Assembly (NCBI GenBank): GCA_001788015.1
Contig: MFZO01000031.1
Span: forward strand, 10,803 to 44,980
DNA length: 34,178 nt
Direction: 5' to 3'
Source: Candidatus Roizmanbacteria bacterium RIFCSPHIGHO2_02_FULL_38_11
GTDB lineage: Bacteria; Patescibacteriota; Microgenomatia; UBA1406; GWC2-37-13
The notes beneath the pieces are model-generated. The model was not told the DNA's origin. It worked only from the letters and a program-made list of their open reading frames with translations, and searched no databases. Made by a program: the position numbers and the translations under genes. Shown piece after piece: positions 26,410 through 33,775 of this stretch. Position 1 is the stretch's first letter, and each line of letters opens with the position of its first letter.

Positions 26410-27561
26410 ATGAAAAGACCTCGAAATTTTGTGGGTTTCATTTCTCCTGATACTCGTACCTTCCCTGGTGAAATCAGAGTATTCACGCCAGAAGGCGCAA
26501 ATGCTTTCGCACAAAACTTAAATGCTACCGCTGTTATCTCTAGAGATTATGGAAAAACAATGGGAATAAATTTTTCTTCTTATCAAACTGTTAACCTGAA
26601 GATAACAAATGACGACATGCAGGTAGCTAGAGAAAGCAACGCTATCTTCAGTCTAAAATATCCTGCTCAGAACATATTAGATAATATAAGAACTGGAAGT
26701 TTGCTTGTGACAATGGCCCATTTTCATACCAGACCAAATCGTGTCAAATATTTAAATCAAAGAGGAATCAGTACTATTTCTCTTGATGGTATTGTTGATG
26801 ATCGGGGAAAGAGACTCGTAGAAAACTTAAACGCCGTAGCTTGGAACTCAGCTGATGTCCTATTTGACTATTTGGAAAAAACCAACCCGCTCTTTTTCCG
26901 GAGAAAATTCTTTAAGGCTTTAATTCTAGGATCTGGAGCCGTTGGCCAACAGGCAACAGATTCTCTTATTCACCTTGGAAATCGTGAAAGAAAGAAAATC
27001 CATCCGATTAAATCTCTTGTTCTCATCATCGGACGAAACGTAGTAGGTGACAGAATTTTTTTGCATAAACTTCTCAAAGAGACAGATATTCTTGTTGATG
27101 CTACAAACAGAAACGATCCTTCTGTACCTTTGTTAATGAATTCGGACCTATCGTATTTGAAAGAAAACGCAATAATTTTAGACTTGACAGCAGATTCATA
27201 TGACCCTTTTGAAGTTAAAAACTGTATGCAAAGATCCATGGTTAAAGCCATTGAAGGAATACCGACGGGTGATGCTAATAAATTTATTTTTTCGCGAGAA
27301 GACCCAAAATATGCTTCATCTATTCCTCGCGATATTCCAGCCAAAGTTAGAAGACTCACCATTTCTCACGGTTCGTGGCCCGCCATAAAACCATCTGAAT
27401 CAATGGTCCACTATGAAAACCAACTCATACCTCTAATCAGGTCTTTCATGGAAGTCTCAGACAACATCCAAAACGCATATTTATTACTAAATCCAAAATC
27501 TGTTAACCCTCTGGAAAGAGCATTATATAGAGGTACATTAAGAGCATATGTTGAAAATTAG
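26410..27561 (+). CDS. Alanine-dehydrogenase / saccharopine/opine-dehydrogenase-like NAD(P)-binding protein
   Basis: N-terminal GFISPDTRTFPGEIRVFTPEGA; FFKALILGSGAVGQQATDSLIHLG Rossmann glycine-rich loop; ETDILVDATNRNDPSVPLL. Confidence 0.6.
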   Translation: MKRPRNFVGFISPDTRTFPGEIRVFTPEGANAFAQNLNATAVISRDYGKTMGINFSSYQTVNLKITNDDMQVARESNAIFSLKYPAQNILDNIRTGSLLVTMAHFHTRPNRVKYLNQRGISTISLDGIVDDRGKRLVENLNAVAWNSADVLFDYLEKTNPLFFRRKFFKALILGSGAVGQQATDSLIHLGNRERKKIHPIKSLVLIIGRNVVGDRIFLHKLLKETDILVDATNRNDPSVPLLMNSDLSYLKENAIILDLTADSYDPFEVKNCMQRSMVKAIEGIPTGDANKFIFSREDPKYASSIPRDIPAKVRRLTISHGSWPAIKPSESMVHYENQLIPLIRSFMEVSDNIQNAYLLLNPKSVNPLERALYRGTLRAYVEN

Positions 27562-27590
27562 CATAAAAAACTACTAAATTCTAATAAGGA

Positions 27591-27619
27591 TTGTAAAATT
27601 ATTTGGTCGATGTTATAAT
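27591..27619 (+). promoter_or_regulatory. Predicted sigma-70-type promoter for attenuator 2
   Basis: TTGTAA (27591-27596) - 17 nt - TATAAT (27614-27619), with extended -10 TGT. Confidence 0.75.
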
Positions 27620-27626
27620 TGCCGAA

Positions 27627-27695
27627 ATGAGAAAACAGAAAATATTATTTGGATTTTTCTTTTTTAACCCTACTTTTTGCGGGGCAGCTTTTTAG
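27627..27695 (+). CDS. Putative attenuator leader peptide 2: MRKQKILFGFFFFNPTFCGAAF
   Basis: 22-codon ORF with 7 Phe codons (run FGFFFF), starting at or within ~1 nt of the predicted TSS; 3' part overlaps antiterminator arm GCGGGGC. Confidence 0.7.
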   Translation: MRKQKILFGFFFFNPTFCGAAF

Positions 27696-27741
27696 TTATT
27701 AAATAGTTTTAATTACAGCCCCGCGCAAGCGGGGTTTTTTT
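27679..27741 (+). promoter_or_regulatory. Attenuator 2: antiterminator / intrinsic terminator hairpins
   Basis: GCGGGGC (27679-27685) complementary to GCCCCGC (27718-27724); alternative terminator CCCCGC-gcaa-GCGGGG (27719-27734) + T7. Confidence 0.8.
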
Positions 27742-27754
27742 ATTGCTTAAAATT

Positions 27755-29194
27755 ATGAGAGCAGACTCTATTGAAAATTTAAGAGCTTTTCTGGATTTAG
27801 AAAGACTGTATCAACAACCAGACATAACTCTAGCGGAAGAAATGAATGCCGCTACTATGTCATTAGCCAAACAGGTTGAAATAGATCATCCTGCTTTCTC
27901 TAAAGAGCGCCGGCTGAGGGAAGGATTTACTGTTAAAGGTTGGGAAAAACCTATCGAGTTTTTGGCCGTGCCAAGAATAATTAAAGAAGAACGTTTCAAG
28001 AAATCATTAGACAATACTATTTTGATTGATCGCTTAATAAACTTAGCTATAGTATTTTTATTGTCTGATGGGTCTAAACGTAAAATGCTACTAGAAACTC
28101 TACCTGATTTTGAAAGAGGCCTGATAGAAGCTTTTTTTGGACCTGATTTTCATCCAAATGAGATTGCAGATCTTATCAAGTCTAGTCCTTATTATGGCAG
28201 ACTGGATCAGCTTATTATGGCGCCAGAAAATGCGAACTATGATAGTTCATATTCCTACGCCGAAAACGATACAAATGCTGGCCTCGCGCCAATAGAAATG
28301 AATAGGAACGGACCAGAAGGCTTATGGTACAACCATGTGGTTCAACTTTTATACAACCAACTATATGGATTTGAACCTCCAGTTGATTCATTAAATTTCG
28401 TCGAGGAAATGTTAAGACTATTGGCCTTACAGACAAATAAAGCTCAACCGGTGCTAGGTTTAGTTGCGCCTCCAGATTCAATTATTTCGGTCATCGAACT
28501 TCCTCGAATAGCTGAAGAAATTAATCGAAGGAATAGAGGCTTCCAATGTATTTATGGAAATACGGATGAATTAGACATTATGGGCAGTGATGTCTTTTTA
28601 AATGGAGTTAAAATATCTGCAATCTGGAGAAATTGGGGCGTCCAAATACAAGGAGATCCCAAAAAAACTTTAAATTTATATAAAACACGAACTCCAATAT
28701 TAAATCCACCTCACAGCTTTCTGGGAGGACTTAAAGTTATGTTTGCAATAATTTCCACCAATCAGGAATTTAAAAAACAGTTGCCTCCAGAGTTAATCAA
28801 GGTGGTCGATGATTTAATTCCAAGAACTTATCTATTAACCTCAAGTCAAGATTTTGATACTTTGCCGAGAGCAGAATTTATTTACAAACCGGCATATTCT
28901 TCTCATGGCAACGGAGTAACATCAGATGCGGAAAAAGCTTTCTCATCTGTCAGAGATAAACGAGTCCCTTATATAGCTCAGATTATGGTTCCGCCTAATT
29001 CACCTAAGATTGAATCGGCGCATTTAAGTCGGGACGGATTAAAGATAGAACCTGCTTTTGGAGACTTAAATATGTATTTATATGCTAATCCAAATGGCTC
29101 CGTTAATACTGGATTGATGGTAGCGCGTTTTAAGGATACTCATCCAATTAATGTTGCTCAAGGAGGAGGATGCGGAACAGCATATGCTATCTAA
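27755..29194 (+). CDS. Circularly permuted ATP-grasp-like ligase, paralog B
   Basis: Full-length paralog of 22308-23741 (GLAPIEMNRNGPEGLW, WRNWGVQIQGDP, FIYKPAYSSHGNGVTSDAEKAFSSVRDKRVPYIAQ, INVAQGGGCGTAYAI). ORF track start 27743 is TTG; ATG at 27755 aligns with paralog A start. Confidence 0.65.
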   Translation: MRADSIENLRAFLDLERLYQQPDITLAEEMNAATMSLAKQVEIDHPAFSKERRLREGFTVKGWEKPIEFLAVPRIIKEERFKKSLDNTILIDRLINLAIVFLLSDGSKRKMLLETLPDFERGLIEAFFGPDFHPNEIADLIKSSPYYGRLDQLIMAPENANYDSSYSYAENDTNAGLAPIEMNRNGPEGLWYNHVVQLLYNQLYGFEPPVDSLNFVEEMLRLLALQTNKAQPVLGLVAPPDSIISVIELPRIAEEINRRNRGFQCIYGNTDELDIMGSDVFLNGVKISAIWRNWGVQIQGDPKKTLNLYKTRTPILNPPHSFLGGLKVMFAIISTNQEFKKQLPPELIKVVDDLIPRTYLLTSSQDFDTLPRAEFIYKPAYSSHGNGVTSDAEKAFSSVRDKRVPYIAQIMVPPNSPKIESAHLSRDGLKIEPAFGDLNMYLYANPNGSVNTGLMVARFKDTHPINVAQGGGCGTAYAI

Positions 29195-29268
29195 AAATTG
29201 TCTAAAATATGCTTCTCCCAGGCGTTATAAAGAATCATATTTGCTTTCTGGGAATTCAAAGTATAATA

Positions 29269-30537
29269 CTAATTAGTAAACCAACCTGGATACCATTTCG
29301 TCTTGAGTTCATGTTCCATTTTGCGACCTCTATCACGATCTATTCGAGTAAGAAGCAGTGGATTTGTCGAAGCTTTTCTTCCCCAAAGCTGATCTTGATA
29401 ATAGCCCATAATCTCCTTATCTTCTTCTGAAACCTGCCTAACGCCGCCAACTGTTCTAACATTAGGTAGTGTAATTACTTTTGGACTTTTATCTTTGCTT
29501 GGAGTCCCCTCGTAAGACCAAATTTCTTGTACGCCTGTAAGTTCAATAGCATTTCCGCATAGATACATTGCTTCAACTTCACCACGAGCTACATCATCAA
29601 TCGTGACCACGGTAAATTGAACATCATAACCCAATTCTTCTGCAGTATAAGTATGAAAATGGGCGAGAGATGTTCCTCCTAGTCTTCCGTTATCCGGTGG
29701 AGGAACAATAAAAGTTTTTCCCACACGAAAAACCACTTCTTCACCAACACCGTCTACAATTTCCCCTTCTCTAAATCGTGAAGTTCTATTTTCGGTCACT
29801 CCTCCAAGATAAATTGCCTCATCCGCACCTAGATCGTCATGTGCAATAGCATGATGAATCGAAGCTCTTCCGTAACTATCACTGTGCTTTCCATTTAGCT
29901 GTTCCCGCCTCTTCCACGCATCTGAAGCCACCACTCTTAAAGGCTCACTTGTCTCTAAATAACGCCTCATTCTGTTAAATCCTACCGCTTGATACATAGG
30001 ATTATCAAGATGTATGCCAATCCCAATTCCTCCTTCTGAAAAACCGATAGTTGGTCTTCCATATGCACGAACAATATTTCCTTCTGCATCCCTAGTAGCA
30101 GAATCAGCATTTATCTCGGCTATCAAAACAATCATTTGAGCGAAACTCTCTAAATCCACCACATCTCTATAACGTCTAGTTCGTAGCGATCTGTCTAGTC
30201 GCTGCATTCTTGCGTTAAATAACGTTAAAGCGTCTCCATAAAGGCTCAGTCCTTCAAAACATCCAGTTGGATAGTCTTTATTAACCGGAGAAACGACAGA
30301 AGATAGGCGAGTAAGAGGATGACCCTCGGGTACTATTATGTGTTTTCCGTTGTAGAAAGTCGAAATAAAAACAGATCCTGGTCTTTTTGCATTCGCTATT
30401 GCCCTCATTTCAACATCTACTGAACTTGGATGGCGAAATTCTTCAAGTAATTCTAGTGAGGGTAGATGGTCTTCAACAATTTCGACCGGAGTCCTTCTTT
30501 CCAACCCTGTAAGCGCTTGTTCAACATCAACTGGCAT
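29269..30537 (-). CDS. Class IV PLP-dependent aminotransferase (branched-chain aminotransferase-like)
   Basis: GCFEGLSLYGDALTLFNARMQRLDRS, NGKHSDSYGRASIHHAIAHDDLGADEAIYLGG (catalytic-Lys region), GGTSLAHFHTYTAEELGYDV, AMYLCGNAIELTGVQEI. Confidence 0.75.
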   Translation of the reverse strand: MPVDVEQALTGLERRTPVEIVEDHLPSLELLEEFRHPSSVDVEMRAIANAKRPGSVFISTFYNGKHIIVPEGHPLTRLSSVVSPVNKDYPTGCFEGLSLYGDALTLFNARMQRLDRSLRTRRYRDVVDLESFAQMIVLIAEINADSATRDAEGNIVRAYGRPTIGFSEGGIGIGIHLDNPMYQAVGFNRMRRYLETSEPLRVVASDAWKRREQLNGKHSDSYGRASIHHAIAHDDLGADEAIYLGGVTENRTSRFREGEIVDGVGEEVVFRVGKTFIVPPPDNGRLGGTSLAHFHTYTAEELGYDVQFTVVTIDDVARGEVEAMYLCGNAIELTGVQEIWSYEGTPSKDKSPKVITLPNVRTVGGVRQVSEEDKEIMGYYQDQLWGRKASTNPLLLTRIDRDRGRKMEHELKTKWYPGWFTN

Positions 30538-30549
30538 AAAATTTAAGAT

Positions 30550-30578
30550 ATAATAATACGAGATTTCATCTTTGTCAA
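30550..30578 (-). promoter_or_regulatory. Predicted promoter for the aminotransferase
   Basis: Minus strand TTGACA - 17 nt - TATTAT; ATG ~12 nt after the -10, implying a near-leaderless mRNA. Confidence 0.65.
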
Positions 30579-30614
30579 GCTCCTTACTAAATATAACTGC
30601 AAATTGTGTTGAAA

Positions 30615-32483
30615 TTAAATCTTTTTATAAATCCTTATCACCGGATGGTCGAAAACGGTCCAGGTTTCTTCGGCTTCTTCATCAGGAAATTCCAAAATTG
30701 TTTTACCCAATAATTGAATTTTTGGGAATGCGTTGAATTCTGCAACTTTTACAAATCCTAGTTCTCCAGAAAAAAGCTTGTCATAATAATCATTAAGCAA
30801 TGGGTATTTTTTTCTTAAATATTGACAGCTTTCTTTTTGATTCAGATTCTGAAACAAGTTCAGAATGACACTAATATTTGAATTTTGATATGTAGTTTTG
30901 ATATTTGATCTTTGATATTTAATATTTCTACAGTAGTGGTTTGCAAATATTCTTCTTGAAGGTATAAACATGTAGTCTGCTTTGGCAAGATGTTGTCGAA
31001 GCTCAGTTTGCAGGCTTGGATTTTCATCCAAATCATAAAAATTAAACGAAATCATTTGATAGTTTTGACTTTTTACTTTTGACTTTTGCCTGCCTGCCGG
31101 CGAGGCAGGACTTTCTATTGGTATATCCACAACATTTGCCGTTTCAAAGAGGATGTAGCTATTTCCCGGAATGTTTTTATATATCCACTCGGAAGCAGTA
31201 AAACGAACATCTGGATTTTGATAAATGGAAAGATACGCCAAGCCGGGAATCACCATTAGCATTGTCATTCCCGCGAAAGCGGAAATCCAGATTAGTTGTC
31301 TTATTTTATAGATTGCCATTTTCATGGGAATGACTCTAAATACAAATAACACGGACATAGTTAACATCAATGGTAATATCGGTGTCATAAATCTAGTCCA
31401 TTTTGCGTATAAAAAGGCATTTGGGATAAATCCTGCCAGAATTGCTAATCGAAGAACATTAAATTCTAATTTGAAAGGAAGAAATATAAACCCAAAGATA
31501 AAAAAAATAAAAGCGGGCCAGCCAAGAGAATAGGGAAATATTTTCACCAATTGAAAGAAAATTGGATTTATACCCTCAAATTGTCTCGAATAAAAAGCTC
31601 TATAACTTCCTAGCGCCACATCCGACTCGTACTTCATCGATCCTAAAAATTGCGCAAAGGAAATAAAATTATGGGGTGAAAATATAATACTGACTACAAG
31701 AGTTAAAGCCAAAAAATAGCATATTGATATTATCCGAGCCAGAATATTCGTTTTTCTAAGATCAATTATTAAAGCCAAAGGAAGTATTAGCATTAAAACC
31801 GATGAAATTTTAGTTGCGACGGCTAAACCGCTTATTAAAGACATTAAAAATAAGTTTTTCTTTGAATATAATTCGTTTATGCTGATTTTTATAGAAAGAT
31901 AGACTAATGATGAATAAAATAGCATGATTAAAGACTCTGTTGTGCCAAAATGAGCAAACTGAATAAAGAAAGGAGAAAAAATTAAAAGTAATAAAGTAAT
32001 TAGTAATTGAGTAATTGAGAAACTTTTGCTTGTTTTTTCCTTAATTACCTGATTACTTAATAACCTAATTACTTTTAACAATAAAAAAACATTTAAAATC
32101 GAAGCAACTGCCGATATTATTCTCAATGAAAACGCTGCTTCCTCAAAACTGATCGGTATTCCCAAATCGCCATCAAAAAATTCCATTATAAAAACTATTA
32201 CATAACCTAAATAAAGAGGAAACTGCCCGTAAGCGAAAAAGTTGGGATTGAAGCAATTTTGAATTTTGAATTTTTCTCCCCGCTGAGCGGGGTTGACACT
32301 TTGAATTTTGCAATTCAGATTCTGAATTGCATTTGCCATATTCCTTTCATCAGGATGCATCGGGTGGGGAAGTCCCCAGGAAAGATTGATAAATCGCGTA
32401 TATACAAGAATAACAAAAAGCAAAAAAAACAATATCCACTTGATTTTAGGCATAACAAATAATATTATATATAACAATCTCAA
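30615..32483 (-). CDS. GT-C (PMT/ArnT-like) membrane glycosyltransferase carrying several embedded repeats
   Basis: Multi-TM protein with early periplasmic HPDERN motif after TM1; embedded repeat translations VILNLFQNLNQ, SPASPAGRQ, IWISAFAGMT, NPAQRGEKF. Confidence 0.7.
   Translation of the reverse strand: MRLLYIILFVMPKIKWILFFLLFVILVYTRFINLSWGLPHPMHPDERNMANAIQNLNCKIQSVNPAQRGEKFKIQNCFNPNFFAYGQFPLYLGYVIVFIMEFFDGDLGIPISFEEAAFSLRIISAVASILNVFLLLKVIRLLSNQVIKEKTSKSFSITQLLITLLLLIFSPFFIQFAHFGTTESLIMLFYSSLVYLSIKISINELYSKKNLFLMSLISGLAVATKISSVLMLILPLALIIDLRKTNILARIISICYFLALTLVVSIIFSPHNFISFAQFLGSMKYESDVALGSYRAFYSRQFEGINPIFFQLVKIFPYSLGWPAFIFFIFGFIFLPFKLEFNVLRLAILAGFIPNAFLYAKWTRFMTPILPLMLTMSVLFVFRVIPMKMAIYKIRQLIWISAFAGMTMLMVIPGLAYLSIYQNPDVRFTASEWIYKNIPGNSYILFETANVVDIPIESPASPAGRQKSKVKSQNYQMISFNFYDLDENPSLQTELRQHLAKADYMFIPSRRIFANHYCRNIKYQRSNIKTTYQNSNISVILNLFQNLNQKESCQYLRKKYPLLNDYYDKLFSGELGFVKVAEFNAFPKIQLLGKTILEFPDEEAEETWTVFDHPVIRIYKKI
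30842..30870. repeat. GTCATTCTGAACTTGTTTCAGAATCTGAAT repeat inside glycosyltransferase CDS
   Basis: Same family as 10792-10816 and 32788-32812; translated VILNLFQNLN. Confidence 0.85.
31089..31110. repeat. CCTGCCTGCCGGCGAGGCAGGA palindrome inside glycosyltransferase CDS
   Basis: CCTGCCTCGCCGGCAGGCAGG hairpin on the coding strand; encodes PASPAGR. Confidence 0.75.
31264..31334. repeat. GTCATTCCCGCGAAAGCGG...CATGGGAATGAC full-length element inside glycosyltransferase CDS
   Basis: Terminal inverted repeat GTCATTCCC / GGGAATGAC; coding-strand translation VIPMKMAIYKIRQLIWISAFAGMT. Confidence 0.85.
32278..32292. repeat. CCCCGCTGAGCGGGG palindrome inside glycosyltransferase CDS
   Basis: Near-perfect palindrome flanked by TTTGAATTTTG words; encodes NPAQRGE region. 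Confidence 0.75.
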
Positions 32484-32519
32484 ATCGCAAATCTCAATTG
32501 ATATTTGAATTTTAAGATT

Positions 32520-32786
32520 ATGTCCAGGTACGAATTTACATTTCTTCTTCCTGAAGAAGCAGAGGCAAAAAACATCAAAGAATTAGTTAAATCGCTCAAT
32601 GGCAAGATAGAAGAAGAGGAAAAATGGGGAAAAAAAGATCTTGTCTACTCTATTAAAAAAAATATAAGCGCCTATTACTTTCACTTGCTCTTTAGCATGG
32701 AACAAAAAAACATAAATGAACTAAAAAAGAAACTAAACTTTAACGAGAAACTAATCAGGTATTTGTTATTAAAAGTGACACGTTAG
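32520..32786 (+). CDS. rpsF: 30S ribosomal protein S6
   Basis: MSRYEFTFLLPEEAEAKNIKELVKSLNGKIEEEEKWGKKDLVYSIKKNISAYYFHLLFSME; ATG at 32520. Confidence 0.88.
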   Translation: MSRYEFTFLLPEEAEAKNIKELVKSLNGKIEEEEKWGKKDLVYSIKKNISAYYFHLLFSMEQKNINELKKKLNFNEKLIRYLLLKVTR

Positions 32787-32787
32787 T

Positions 32788-32812
32788 GTCATCCTGAACT
32801 TGATTCAGGATC
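32788..32812. repeat. GTCATCCTGAACTTGATTCAGGATC palindromic repeat
   Basis: Same family as 10792-10816, between rpsF and ssb. Confidence 0.85.
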
Positions 32813-32839
32813 TAAAGTTAAAATTTGTATTAAAGGAAT

Positions 32840-33355
32840 ATGTCAAGTAGATCTTTAAATCGTGTTATTTTGATTGGAAACCTTACACGCGATCCGGAAT
32901 TAAAATATACACCATCCGGAACTGCCGTATGCAGCTTCGGCGTTGCAACCAACAGATCTTGGAAAACGGCGGATGGAGAGACAAAAGAAGAAACTCAATA
33001 CCATCGTATCGTTGCTTGGCAAAAATTGGCCGAGCTTTGCGGAAAACTACTGACCAAGGGCAGGAAAATATATCTTGAAGGTAGGCTTGTTTATCGTACA
33101 TTTACCGGACGCGACGGCCAGCAACGAACTGTCTCAGAGATCGTACTCGACGACTTTATCGTCTTCGGCGATGGTAGAAAAACAACAGTTGAGGAACAAA
33201 TTCAAACCGAGGAAACAAAAACTCAAGTTGTAGGACCGGCAGAAGAGATGCCTAATCCCGAGGAAAACCAAATAGTCAATAAACAAAAAGAGGAAACAGG
33301 AAAAAAGGGTAAGGAAAAAAATGAGGACGTAAACCCTGATGATATACCATTTTAA
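32840..33355 (+). CDS. ssb: Single-stranded DNA-binding protein
   Basis: LNRVILIGNLTRDPELKYTPSGTAVCSFGVATNRSW, acidic tip DVNPDDIPF. Confidence 0.96.
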   Translation: MSSRSLNRVILIGNLTRDPELKYTPSGTAVCSFGVATNRSWKTADGETKEETQYHRIVAWQKLAELCGKLLTKGRKIYLEGRLVYRTFTGRDGQQRTVSEIVLDDFIVFGDGRKTTVEEQIQTEETKTQVVGPAEEMPNPEENQIVNKQKEETGKKGKEKNEDVNPDDIPF

Positions 33356-33453
33356 CCATGTAACACGAAACACGTAACCTGTAACATTTGAACTAAGGTA
33401 TTTATTAATAAATACAATTTTTCTTGTGTTACATGTTATATGTTACATATTCT

Positions 33454-33663
33454 ATGACTAACTGTTTTTTTTGCCAATATAAAGTAAATCCAAGTTACAA
33501 AAGCCCGGAAAATCTAGAAAAATTTTTATCGCTAAGAAAAAAGATCTTGGGACGCGAGAAAACAAGCGTATGTGCCAAACATCAGCGTATGCTCACCAAA
33601 GCGATCAAATACGCTAGACATCTGGCTCTTTTACCATACGTTTCCTACCAAGGCTTAAGATGA
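33454..33663 (+). CDS. rpsR: 30S ribosomal protein S18 (Cys-containing form)
   Basis: NCFFCQYKV...[51 protein letters not shown] at 33454. Confidence 0.9.
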   Translation: MTNCFFCQYKVNPSYKSPENLEKFLSLRKKILGREKTSVCAKHQRMLTKAIKYARHLALLPYVSYQGLR

Positions 33664-33775
33664 GAGCAACTCCTTAATTCACTCTCATCCCGAATCCCGC
33701 CCTTGGGGGGGAGAGATCTAAAAATTTTTATAATCTTCTTACTTCTAATCTCCCACTACTTGTTATAATTAAATT

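Noticed and set aside
29209-29430. + strand 73-aa ORF after paralog B
   Set aside because: Mostly antisense to the well-supported aminotransferase; no motif.
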